64,000 nucleotides of DNA. Source: Setomelanomma holmii (taxonomy: Eukaryota > Ascomycota > Dothideomycetes > Pleosporales > Phaeosphaeriaceae). This document shows, piece by piece, positions 23,746-35,328 of the stretch. A program made the position numbers and the translations under genes. The DNA is taken from the NCBI GenBank assembly GCA_010015745.1, contig ML978164.1:192445-256444 (forward strand), given 5' to 3'. The notes beneath the pieces were generated by a model. The model was not told where the DNA came from, searched no databases, and saw only the letters and a program-made list of their open reading frames with translations. Each line of letters opens with the position of its first letter. Within the stretch, counting starts at the first letter, position 1.

Positions 23746-26700
23746 ATGAAGAGGAAACGCGTATCCCACACTGGTGGGGGTCCTCGCAAGAAAGCAAGAC
23801 GCGCTGAGCCTTCCAACCAATCTGCCAATGCCACACCATCCACTGACCACCCTGTGTTGCGGCGTCTCTACCCCGAGGTTGTAACGCTACGCCAATACCT
23901 GCTCTCGCAGCTTCCGAAATCATCCAAAAACAGGCGTCGCAGGTTGTGCCAACTTGGACTCGAACCGCCAGCTCATGATGCTCAAACGAGTGCTGTTGAT
24001 GTCGAACTTGGACAACTGCTACACTCAACCCTGATTGGCTGCTCGTCAGATGCAAGCTCAAGGAGACAGCAGACCGTGAAGGGTCGTGATCGCGAGATCA
24101 AGAGCTTCACACAACAGCGGTCGCAGAGCACTTCAGGCGCTACATATGAGCCTGGCTATTTTCGGCAGAGCGAGGTAGGTCAGGGAACACAGTCACATGT
24201 TTGCGGCTTGGCATCAAGAATTTCATCCAGTATTAGTAGCTAAGCAAACACAGATTGTAGATTTTGTGATATGGCTCTTATTCAGGCGAACCACGTCTCA
24301 CAAGCCATCACACATATTGTGTCACAGCTTTCAACGGGCAACCAGTACCAGTCATGCACAAGCTCCCCAAGTTGACCCTACGTCGTCTATTCCTGGGCTT
24401 TCGGAGCGCACACCAAACAGTCATGTGCGGACACTCAAGGGACCAGTGTGGTGTCGACTACACGCATTGCTTGGCCGCGGTGGTGATCACATCGTCATGG
24501 ACATGCTTCTCGAATGTGCCATTTTTCGTCCGGTGGATGGAGGTAATGCAAATTACTGTCAATTGAGTGGAGTGCCCATCTCCGATCTAAAGCCTGCAAG
24601 GAAGGGCAAAGACGCCCTCGGGCAAGACGCCCTCGGGCAAGACGAAGAGGGCAAAACGGTGGTGAAGGCACCAGTCAGCGTGTCCTGCAAGTGCAGAAGC
24701 CCTAGCACCATCACCTTTGTACGAAGCCGCATGCTGTACGCGAAAGCAGCTCTCAACGCCAAAGGTGGAGTCCGCTTTGGCATGCGACATATTCGTCAGT
24801 TTACTTGTGATCGTGCTATCCATGCTGCAACTAACATCGCTGACAGACGTACTGAACCGCTTTCCAAAAAAGGATGACCGGCATCAAACCACACACATCC
24901 TCCGCTACATATTCCCACGGCAATTCGGTTTGCACAATGTCTTTACATCCAAAGTGGACCCACGTGAGACAGCCATGCCATTCAAGGACTATACTTTGCG
25001 CGAGAAAGAGATCCACCAGAGCATGTGTAGAGCTTTGGGAGATAAAGCAACGGATTCATCCGAGATAGCGAGGTGGGAATCGCGCGTACCGAAGCGGTTG
25101 CGAGGTGCTACTGTCGGTTTGATTGATCGATTGCGGACACTCAATCATCGCTGTTCATATGTCGAATTGCTCCGGCATTATTGTCCTGTCCAAGTAAGTC
25201 CCAAATATTGCGTTCCAGCAGATTTCCAGCTGATATTAATAGGGTCTGCCTCTATCGTCCAGACCAGAGTGGAGAAAGCATCTCTTAAGCCCAGTACAGC
25301 CTCTCAGTGATGAGACAGGGCCAGAAGAGAGTAGTCAAGACATCAATGAGACGCCTGCGGAGCCACCCGCCGAGCTAACATGCTTTACTGATATGGCCTG
25401 TTCCACCGCTGACGTATCGGCGTTCTGTCGGGCGGTCGCAGCTCGAGTCATCCCGAACGACTTTTGGGGTGACGACGCCAATAAGCGCACCATAATGCAC
25501 TGGATTGATCAATTCGTGTCATTACGCAGATTTGAAAGTCTTACCCTGCACCAGGTTTTGCAGAGGATGGAGGTGAGCATCTCTTGCATCTTTAGCATCT
25601 TCATGCTAATTCATTCGTAGATCACAAGCCTAGCTTGGCTCCAAGTACCAGGTCAAAACGAATTCGCCAAGCTTGCAAAGTCAGACTTCGAGAAGCGCAA
25701 GGAAATCTTTGCGGAGTTCGTCTATTGGCTTTTCGACTCATTCCTGATACCACTAATTCGTTCGAACTTCCATGTGACCGAGTCGAATGTTCACCGCAAC
25801 CGGCTCTTCTACTTTCGTCACGATGTTTGGAAAATGTTGACAGAGCCATCGCTGGCAACGTTGAAACTGAACATGTTCGAGCACATGCCGACCGAGCGCA
25901 TGACTAGGTTGCTGTCTATGCGAACACTCGGCTTCAGCAAAGTGCGATTACTGCCAAAGAAGCATGGGTTTCGGACCATCATGAATCTCAAGAGGAGGCA
26001 GCAAGTGGTACGCAATGGCACCATGTCGCTCGGCCGCAGTATCAACACAGTCATGACTCCGGTCTTCAACGTCATCAACTACGAGAAGGTCAGTATATCA
26101 TTCTTGAGTCAAACTTGCAGGGCCTGCTAACATTGTGCAGTCACTCCAGCCGAGCGTATTTGGATCTTCCCTTTTCTCCGTCACTGATATACTGCCCAAG
26201 CTTGCAGCCTTCAAGGCCTCCTTGGCAGCACAAAAACTTGACCATAAACCACTCTATTTCGCAAAAGTCGATGTACAGACCTGCTTCGACACTATACCAC
26301 AGTCGCGATTGCTAAACATGGTCGAAAGCCTGATGTCAACACAGCTATATCAGACAGGCAAGCATGTCGAGATCAGTCCTTTGGGCGCATTACAACGCCT
26401 GAACGGACAACACGTCGATCCTCCGCCAGTGAAGAAATTCGTTGCTCACAGTGGCGGAGTCAAGGGCATGGCTTCCTTCAGTCAGCTTGTGCAGTCTAAA
26501 TTTGTGGGCAACAAGTCTAACACCATCTTCGTGAACACAAATCTGCAGCAGCAAGAGACTAAACACGACTTGATGAGCCTCCTGCGCGAGCATGTCGAGC
26601 GTAACCTCGTGAAAATCGGCAAGAAGTTTTACAGGCAGAAAAAGGGCATACCGCAGGGCTCCATCTTGTCGAGCATCCTCTGCAATTTCTTCTACGCTGA

Positions 26701-28035
26701 GCTTGAGCGTGAAGTACTCAACTTCGCACTGGGTGACGGATGCCTATTGCTTCGTCTGCTTGACGACTTCCTGTTGATCACCATCAATAGACAGCACGCA
26801 GAACAGTTCATTCGCGTAATGCATCGCGGCCATCCGGACTATGGTGTCGTTGTCAAACATGCTAAGTCATTGACTAATTTTGAGGCTTGTACTGACGACG
26901 GGAAAAGCATCCCTCGGGCGGCATCAGCTAACGCATTCCCATACTGCGGTGTGACCATCAACACAGAGACTCTTGCAGTGAGCAAGAAGTCCGAGCGAAC
27001 GGCGAGAACTGGTACGCGCTACAAAACTAAAAGTGCACACGCCCCGATGCAAATATTGACCGCAAGCAGATATCGAAGACTCGCTGACTGTCGATCTATC
27101 AAGAATGCCGGGCCAGACCTTCCATCGCAAGGCTCTGAAGTGAGTTCCACAACTATCCTAGCATCTCATCTCCGGAGCCAACCAAAATTGCATGGTTGAG
27201 CCCCATGCGAGGAGTGCAAAATTGAGGGATTACTGACAAGGAATAGTGCGTTCAAAATCCAGCTCAAAGTGATGTACATCGACACGTCGCTCAACAGTGT
27301 GTCCACGATCCTCGCCAATCTTTACCAAAGCTTCCACGAAGCGGCGGTGAGATGCCTTGAATACGTACGCGTGATGTCCAAGGTGCGCACGACGTGTTCA
27401 AGCTTGCTTATCAGTAAGGCTCCTCTCTTCCGAAAGCGTGAGGTGCACACCGAAAAGCGTAAACGCGCCTGCAAAACCCGCCCACTAGGGAGCGCGCTTG
27501 TACGCAATCCTGGCGTGATAAAGCGGGTTGCGAATACGCTGCATGCATAGTCGATCGCTAAGGCGCCGGCTAGCACTACCGATTTCAGGTTTTGCTGACG
27601 ATGCGTGCTCAACAATCAGAAACGGTCGACAACATCATTGCGCTAGCTCATGTGATACTTCAGCGGCGCTCGCGGGCGCGCACTGACAGGCAGAAAGGCG
27701 TGCTACAGAGCGTCATTTCGCGCCGGCAATTGCAGTGGTAAGTGTGGCTGAAAGATTGAACCCGCGTCTCAGATTTGGTGGGGGGTAGACCCACGACACG
27801 CCGGAACGAACCGTGGGGTTCGTCGTACAGCAACAACGCGGGGTTCGTGTTGCAGGCGACTAACAGGCGCTGACGAGTTGACAGGCTGGCTTGCAGAGCT
27901 TTTCTGGACGTGTTTCGGAGAAAGCAGACACTGCATCGTGTGTTGGTTGCGTGGTTGGAGAAGGATTACAAGGCGGTTCGCATATCGGATGCAGGGGAGA
28001 GACAGATGCTGGAAGCTGCCGTGAGACGATCTTGA
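23746..28035 (+). CDS. TERT: Telomerase reverse transcriptase
   Basis: Ten exons: 23746-24174, 24254-24794, 24847-25193, 25243-25572, 25621-26088, 26141-27011, 27070-27139, 27247-27413, 27620-27737 and 27885-28035. Phases agree throughout, giving 1163 aa. The N-terminus has a bipartite basic signal (MKRKR...RKKARR) and HPVLRRLYPEV. The GQ/CP region includes IVDFVIWLLFRR. The T motif spans the exon 2/3 junction (VRSRMLYAKAALNAKGG...RHIHVLNRFP). Motifs 1 and 2: SKVRLLPKKHGFRTIMNLKRR. Motif A: AKVDVQTCFD (catalytic Asp749). Motif B': KKGIPQGSILSS. Motif C: LLDDFLL (Asp913, Asp914). Motif E: FPYCGVTIN. The C-terminal extension is spread over exons 7-10 and ends QWLACRAFLDVFRRK and 40 more residues. 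The enzyme copies the telomerase RNA template to extend telomeres in the nucleus. All catalytic residues are present. Confidence 0.95.
24611..24640 (+). repeat. Two tandem 15-bp units inside TERT exon 2
   Basis: Two identical 15-bp copies encode DALGQ-DALGQ in the linker just before the T motif. The repeat is in frame, so it adds five residues without harm. It is probably a recent slippage duplication. Confidence 0.9.
27815..27848 (+). repeat. Direct repeat in TERT intron 9
   Basis: The 9-mer GGGGTTCGT occurs at 27815-27823 and again at 27840-27848 within the 147-bp intron, close to several alternative AG acceptors. Confidence 0.6.
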
Positions 28036-28951
28036 AGTGCGGGTGGGTGGGCGGACACAGGCTCGGTTCTATCAAGCATTGGGCAGAGCTTTTACAATGG
28101 AGTTTGAAGCATTCTTTGATGCTTGATAGCTCCAAGCAATCAGGGTTCCACAACGATCTTCAATCCGATACTGTGGTAAAGCAGATCTTCACAGCACGAT
28201 CCAACCGGTATCCTTGCAGATTACACGGAATGATCTTCGTTAGAATGACCATGAACGCAACCTGCTATCGATCTCGTCGTCTACCGAGAATGTACTGTGT
28301 ACCAGCAGCACAGCACCAACAATCAAGATCCATGCCGGGGTGCACTTTAGCGGCGGCTCTCACACGTTCAGGCTGCGCGCCTCAGGACGCCCGGGTCTTG
28401 GCTTGCAGGAACGGCGGAAGTAACGGATCATAGTATGGGCGCAACCATGATGTCGTACCAGATCCTGCTGCGCTTCCCCTCTTGCAATCGCGATGCCGTT
28501 CGCTAGGACGACTTGGTTCGGTCAGCGGACGATAAGCCGGGTGTGGTGGGGGGTCGATAGTGATTGGCTCCATGTGCAAATGATGGGGGAGGTCGTGATG
28601 TCAAGGTGCGGCCACGGGCTGGGACACCAGCCACCCTTCGCGTCTGGTTTCACTTGACCGCAGCGAAAGAGCTGGCTAGTGTAGCATTGTGGTGAGGATT
28701 ATCAGACGGCGCTCCCATACGCGGCTGGCGCTACACTTGCCTCAGGTGCGCCAATGTTCATCCCATAGCATTCCAATTCACTGCTGCTGCGAGCGTCCTG
28801 GCTGTCCTCGCTCTGCACTCGCTCCTGCTCGCAATCAAATTTCAGGCCAATTATCCACAGTCGTCGGCCAAGGCAGCTACCGTTGAGCGGACAGGGATGT
28901 GCCGGACGTTCATCTCGAGAAATCCACGCTAAGCCATTCCCCTGATTCGAC
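28036..28951. other. Intergenic, 916 bp
   Basis: Between the TERT stop and the TBC gene. Short frames without coding character; no template-like CTAACCCTAA motif that would suggest a linked telomerase RNA gene. Confidence 0.4.
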
Positions 28952-31421
28952 ATGCCGTCAACTCTCTTCCAACACCCCAACGCTGGCGAGAGCGACTCTG
29001 CGGGCGAGGAATTGCACTATATTGCTCACCACACGAAACTGTATATCATATCGGAACATGAATACGTTCACTCATTGATCCCCTTGCCGAAGCGCGACGT
29101 CTGCGCCGACGAACCTTCCGAGGAGCGCACTGGCACACCACTCCGCCAATTGACCCAGCGACGACAGCCTCGCCCGCTCATGACGACCCTCACCTACTCG
29201 CAGGATGCCCACTCGGCGTTTGGGCTTCCGCCGGGGAGCCCGCCAGACCTCACCAACTCCAAGTCGTCCAAGTCGAGCAGCTTTCACTCGTCGACCCTCT
29301 CAGACTTCATGGGCCCAAGCGACCTCTCGCACTTTGAGGACATCAACCTGGACGAGTCAGGTGGGCCGCCCTCCTTTCCAATGCCACTGGGCACGTCTAA
29401 CCGGGTCATCTTCGAAGCCTCGAGACCTTTTCCCTCTGCCGGACGCAGCCTCTCACACTCGCATCCGGTGCAACACTCGTTCCGCGACTTGACCGGCCCA
29501 GCAAAGCCCAGATACCCGAGCCTCAAGGGGCAGGTCAACCATGCTGTACAAAGACAGCAGGCGCAGCTCACTGCACCGGGGAAGCCACTCAGGAGAGGCT
29601 TTACCTCGCCATCGGCCCCGTCGCTCACCAGCATGAGTCTCGCAGCACCAAATCGATCTTCGCGGTCGCCATCGCCTTCAAGCCCGCAGAAGTTTCCCTC
29701 CGCACCACGCACGTTGTCGAGGAGGAGTTCCCGGAACATGGATGTACTGCCTTCGCCATCGCTGAATTCTAGGAGGCAGTCATGGCAGGATTCGAAACGC
29801 AAGACCGTGAAAGAGAGGGAGGCAGAGTGCGACGACGACGATGACGAACTACCAGAAGATGCCATAGTTATGAACATTCCCATATCACCACGTCCAGTTC
29901 AGGACCGGTCACCTTCGACTTGTGGAAGCCCGCCATCACCGAACCCAAGCACTCTCGGTGGAGCCGAGCCGATGTCTGCGAAGATCTCGCCAGCTGCGTC
30001 GCAATCACGCTACTCTCCACAGCCTTCGCCAAACCCGTCCATAAGGGGGCACTCTCCTCCAACACAGCTGTCACGGCAGCGAACGAACACATGGGAGGAT
30101 ATCCATACGAATTTGGACGCAGACGCAAGGAAGTTGACAGAAGCTCTTGAAGAGTTCCAGTCTGAATTTGAGCGGAAGCAGGAAGTTCAGCGACAACAAC
30201 CTGGACTCACTAGATCTGCGTCCGTAACGCAACTGGAACCCAAGACGAAGAAAGTCACACTTCCACCTGTGCGAAAGAGCGACCCTCTGATCGATCCTTT
30301 CCAACCATCAGCCGAGAAGCAAAAGTATCTGTCAAGAACACGGCCGTCATGGCTCCCACCCAAGAATCCCAAGGAAGAAAAGAAGCACCTCAAAGAGTAC
30401 CACAAAATGCTGGCTCGGATTGAGGAAGCTGGTAAGTCGAGCTTTGGACTTCTCACACGGCACGTAGCTGACTCAAGCAGAACGACTGGAAGCTCAGCGC
30501 GCGCAAGAAGAAGCCCTTGCCCGCGAAAAAGCCACCCGCATCAAAGCAGAGTATTGGTCTACCCTGCTCCTGCCCAACTGGGCCACCGAAATGACAAACT
30601 CCGAGCTTCGTGCCTCACATAGGAAAATGTGGTGGAATGGCATCCCTCCACGGTTGCGTGGCCAAGTCTGGCAGAAAGCTATCGGAAACGATCTCGAGGT
30701 TTCGGAAACAACATACAACATCGCACTGGAGAAGGCACAACGGGAGATCAAGCAAGTCGGCTACGAAGCGCTCGGAGGCCGATACGCGCAGATTATCGAA
30801 GGAAGCAGAAGCGTGTGGCCTGAACTCAAGATGTTTAGTACCAAGACCTCGCCAGAAAAGGACGATGAACAGCCACTGCACCAGGACCTAGTAAACGTCT
30901 GTCTCGCATACTCGACCTACCGACCCGACCTTTCACACCAGAGCAACGGACTCCACCACATCGCCGCCCTGCTTCTTCTCAATCTCCCCGCCCCACAGGC
31001 TTTCATCACTCTATCAAACCTGCTCAACCGCGCCCTGCCACTCTCATTCCTCGTCCAGGACGCAAACGCCATGCATGCCGCATACTCGACGACGCTCCAC
31101 GCACTCTCCAAGAAATCCCCTTCGCTCAGCCAGCGTCTCGAAGGCTTGCGCGTAGAGCCGCGAGACTACCTCGCGGATATGTTCAGCAGTCTTCTCTGCG
31201 CCCGACTGGGTGTCGAGCATGCAGCAAGAGTCATGGATGTGTATGCCATTGAGGGCGATAAAATTCCGCCCAGAGTGGCGGTCGCAGTCATGTGTATTGT
31301 CGAGGGAAGCTGTGTCGAGGGCGATGCGGTGAGTGTTGCAAAGGTGTTGAGGGAGAAGGAGGTGGATTTGGATGTTGAGGAGTTTATGGCGAGGGTTTAT
31401 GAGGCGGGCAAGAGCGGATAG
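28952..31421 (+). CDS. TBC-domain Rab GTPase-activating protein (TBC1D12/14-like)
   Basis: Two exons: 28952-30431 and 30481-31421, with a 49-bp intron (GTAAGT...CAAGCAG); 806 aa. The first half is a disordered Ser/Pro region. A coiled, Lys/Glu-rich stretch (around 470-520) leads into the TBC domain in exon 2, which opens with MWWNGIPPRLRGQVWQKAIGN and contains the usual Arg-finger and Gln-finger regions in degenerate form. TBC proteins speed GTP hydrolysis by Rab GTPases in membrane traffic; the start of this TBC domain resembles the animal TBC1D12/14 branch. The Rab partner is unknown. A conserved-looking block begins at a second ATG (29180, MTTLTYSQDAHS), so the true start may be 76 codons downstream. 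The upstream ATG has the better -3 purine context. Confidence 0.85.
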
Positions 31422-33265
31422 GATAATTGCTAATCACGACAAGGAAGACACAGATGTTGTATAGAAGCGGGCAGGGACCTTGGAGGATGATAATCACGAT
31501 ATGACGCGAAGCATTGTTGTCGGAGCATACATGGCGTCCTTGATTCTGTACATTCCTTTGTTCTAGTGTATAGTCTTTCGGTTGTTGAGCTGTACATTGG
31601 TTGGATTCGAAAGAATTATTACTTGTAGAAACGCGAAAGCGTGCAAGGCGAGGAGCTGAATACAGAAGCCACTACACACGACAAAACATACACTCTCAGA
31701 CGTGTGTGCAATCCTCCTGCGAGACTTCGCGAAACTTTTCAGACGCTGGAACATGGCCTTCACGCTGACAACCTCACACCACTTACCTACAGACCCTCCT
31801 GCTGATCACAAGACCCTGAACCCCTCACCGCACCGCAATTTCACAACGTCGTGGGGTCAGGCTTGTTCCCTGTGACATACGAGGCGTGCCGTGGCGCAGC
31901 TGAGCGCGCAAGCATAAGGTGCGGGAGCTAGGGTTTCATGCACACGGGACGGACGAGGCTGAGCTTGCGGGCGGATGGGAGGGTGGTGGAGATGAGGAGT
32001 TCGGGAGGTGAGCCGAGAGGGTTTGGGGATGGGAGCTTAACGGAGAAGTAGGGAGGGTTCTGGTTTGAGATGTGCGGTTGGAATACTTGGGTGCTGTGTT
32101 TGGGTGGAGGTCTACAAGTACATTGGGAAGGTTGAGTGCGGGGAAAGATGAGAGTGTGGAAGAATCGGGCGGCTTATCAATTTGATGAGGGCTTTGACAA
32201 CTTGCTTGTGAAGACTGAAGGGCATCCTATAGGATAATCAAGTGTGGTGTTGACTTGGCTGATTGCAGTCACATGCAATGAACGCTTACCATATTCATAC
32301 TCTGAACGAGGAGCCGAACTTCTTGGCAAGGTTTTGGACCCTACGCTCGTCTAGAAAAGGCACGTCAAGCTTTCATTGGAGCTGTCTCTGCTGAAAGCTG
32401 CAACAACGTGTGCAGCGTACGTACAGATGTGGTGGTGTTTGTCTAGTGTCGAGTACATATGCGGTGACTTGGCGACACAGCATGGCCGCAAGGCTGTGCG
32501 CTTCTTAAATCGTAGGTGCAGGGTACTCCATATACGCGATCTCATCGATATTGAGAGTATCAAGATCGATAGGATCCTTGGGCTCATACGACTCTAAGTT
32601 TTCTGTATGTGACTTCACGCACGCACAGGTGCGCAGTCATACCCTTTCATCATGCGAACATACTGAGCTTTCCGATGTTAGCAATGCTCTCTTAGTCCAT
32701 ACTTCGGGGAAGGCGCAGAGTACGAGGGAATGGCTCAGATCACAAAAGCATCGCACATCGTAACCACGCATTTGGGGTTTTCTGTGCGCAGTATCTGGGT
32801 GAGGCGGGCTCGTGGTTGATTAGACCGACGGAGCGCCTCGGTCATCATTGTCGTTGGAGAGTGTTTGGACTTGAGAGATGTGCTACTTACTTCGATACTT
32901 CCAGCCTGTGCGCGCGAGGAACGCGAATGGTGTGACGATTGCATTGGAATGCGATGATAGTAGGTACGATCATAGCTGGTGAGTGACCTCGACGCGTTAG
33001 TGTCAGTTACAATGCGAATACATAAGTGTTGAGGTGAGGCAGTGTAAAGAGTCCATAGTGGTGTGGGTATAGAAGTTGTGCAAGTCGTTGGGTGGTTGCC
33101 ATTTGTGCCATTGTAGATTTCCTGCGCTTATCCCAAAGCGGCTAGACCACATTTATCATGATTTGCTGTGTCTCGATGATCCTTCTTCATACCTTCAACT
33201 TTTGCGCGTGTAAAGCTGACCATCTCTTAATCAAGCCATACTGAGGTCTTCTCCCCATAGTCGTT
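31422..33265. other. Gene-poor region, 1.84 kb
   Basis: Follows the TBC gene and begins the accessory zone. No gene could be supported. A minus-strand stretch at about 31928-32170 looks coding-like but has no start or splice partner (see rejected items). Confidence 0.4.
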
Positions 33266-34105
33266 CTATATAGCAGTCTCTACTTGCTCAACGTAGAAAT
33301 GAAGAGCAACCACCTCCAATTTCGGATAATGGTCGTGGCCGTGGAGCAGCATCAATTCTTGTAGGAATGCCTCATCGTGCAGCTCGAATTTGCACAGCTC
33401 AAGCACCTCAAGTAGCTCTATTTTCTTCTTGCGTCGCTCAGGTTTGTCTGCCCACCACGTCTTACTGGCCTGAGCTGCCCAGGTGACTCGCAGATCACAA
33501 TTGTTCCACACTGCCCGCCCATACGAAGACAGACAAGGCTCATGAATGGAACGCCATGGATTTTGGCTCTGATAATCGTTTTTGCCATGCCCGATTTGTC
33601 CTCATAAGCGTGACGATTGTGCTAAAGCCGCTTGCTTGCACAGACCATTGTCTTGTCCACGTAGTAAGTTGAAATCCCGGACCTTTCTGAACAACGGACG
33701 CGAGTTGCAGCATATTGACCTTAACTTTCCGTTCGACCAGGAAGTCATGTTCGAAGTCGACAAGTACTCGTACGGCCACAAATCGCATGACCTCGATATG
33801 GCGTGCAGGGTAGAATGCAGCCAGGAAGCTGTCAAGCTGTTCAAGGTGAATCCGGAAGGGTATCTGGAAGAACATGGGGGTGAACTCATTGCATGTGCGC
33901 TTATCGGCGGCGGCGAGCCGAGCAGCTTCGGTATAGGAAGGTTGGTTGTCGAATAGGCATCGGTATATAGTGTTACGGAGTTCTTGAGCACAGTATCAGC
34001 TTGCGTCCACATTGACCTCGAGTCTACACACCACCAGGCAGGTCAAAAAAAGCCCACACGCTTTGACGACACTAAGCCTTTTGTGGCTCGAGCAACGGGG
34101 TTCAT
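33266..34105 (-). pseudogene. Degraded 'LPGE(L)RN' family copy A
   Basis: Reading from ATG 34105, a short leader runs into VGFF, then a run of seven T (A-run 34045-34051 on plus) is one base too long to continue as FFDLPG. A 49-bp intron (33983-34031, GTGTGT...CTCAAG) then joins to ELRNTIYRCLFDNQPSYTEAAR and continues open to a stop at 33540. The C-terminal part (AVWNNCDLRVTWAAQASKTWW to the stop at 33266) lies in another frame, so at least one further shift exists near 33590-33610. The family is a fungal-specific group of small proteins with an LPxEIRN motif at the N-terminus, reminiscent of F-box-like modules; no function is known to me. It lies in the same orientation as copies B and C. 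Confidence 0.65.
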
Positions 34106-35328
34106 CGTGTCTTAGCTGGGTCCGCAATTGTTACAATTGCGCGGAAGAGCGGTATACTGGCCAAGAGAGTCCTTATGCGGGGAAGTTGAACTGTGGGAGG
34201 TCTGAGGAAGAGGCTATGGAACAGCTCGCCTTTGAATTCAAGCGCGCTAATCAATTAGCAAAAAAAAATTCGCGAACAAATGATGGAAAGAACGAAAGCA
34301 AGCAGTGAATCAGTCCGGTACAGCGCTTAGCATAGCCGCTGAAGCCCTTTCACCTGAATCTCTTCGCGTGCGTCTTGTGACTTCTGACAAGTAAACTTCG
34401 GGAACATAAGAACCGACAAAAGAATACAACCCGTCTAAACGTGAGGCTTCTTGGAAGAGAGTCAATCACAACAAGGAGCTTGCAGATATTGAGGACTCGG
34501 TGAGACGAGTGCGTGAACGCTATCAGATGTGCCTGCTTTGCCGCTGAATATGATATATGGGTTCGAAAGACTCCAGGCTACCAGGATAACTCGGTCATGG
34601 CGCCACAGAATATCTTAGCGGCCATCAAGCTATCACAGGGAATACCTTGCATTGTTGTAGTGCCATCAAATGGCTATGGATTAATGTACTCGGAGGAATG
34701 GAGTGGTCTGGATGTGGTACACGATTGCATGCGATTGAATCCCTACGTGTACCGTGGCGTACCACTGTCGTTAGAAGTCGAAGTGTCGCCAGCGATGAAA
34801 TTGTGCTTGTACATGGATTGTCGTTGTCAGAAGCGGGCGTAGCTCGCTCACCTTCCATCCATCCACCCCGCTTCTTCATCTCCTACCATCATCATTCCCC
34901 GTGGAACCCATCAAACCTTAGCATGTGTACCCTTCTTCATTGTAACCCTCGTTCCCCGGACCACGGTCGCAAGCGCAAGCATTTCTGTCGAAGCCACGAG
35001 CAACACTGCCCACCAAGCATATCAAAGTCCTCCACAGACTGCACATGTGTTGCCAATACCCTTCTTAAGCGTGACGTTATTTCGACGGGCACAGACGTAC
35101 GAGACAATTCTGTAGCACTGGAAACATTTCCATCTTGAACCCAGTTGTAGATCTGTATTATTCCTCCTGGAGGCTTCCATGTACATATAATGCTTATGTT
35201 GGTTCTTCAAAATCTGCACCCCGACCACTGCGTCCATACCGTTGAAAGCTATCGATGATTTTTATGCACATGCTATAGTCCTCTCCAACGGACTCGGCGC
35301 ATGTGCCCACTCCATTTCCTTCCTGGCT
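34106..35328. other. Spacer between pseudogene copies A and B, 1.2 kb
   Basis: Short open frames only, on both strands, without family resemblance. No repeat boundaries or transposon ends were seen. Confidence 0.35.

Noticed and set aside
23941..23970. Sequence resembling a reversed tRNA B-box (GGACTCGAACC)
   Set aside because: It lies in the TERT coding exon and no A-box or cloverleaf surrounds it.
31928..32170. Minus-strand coding-like stretch (PYFSVKLPSPNPLGSPPELL... to a TAG at 31928)
   Set aside because: It has good codon character but no start codon, no recognisable family, and no convincing exon upstream within 1 kb.
33582..33956. Plus-strand open frame of 124 codons
   Set aside because: It is the antisense of copy A; the minus-strand family motifs explain the open frame.
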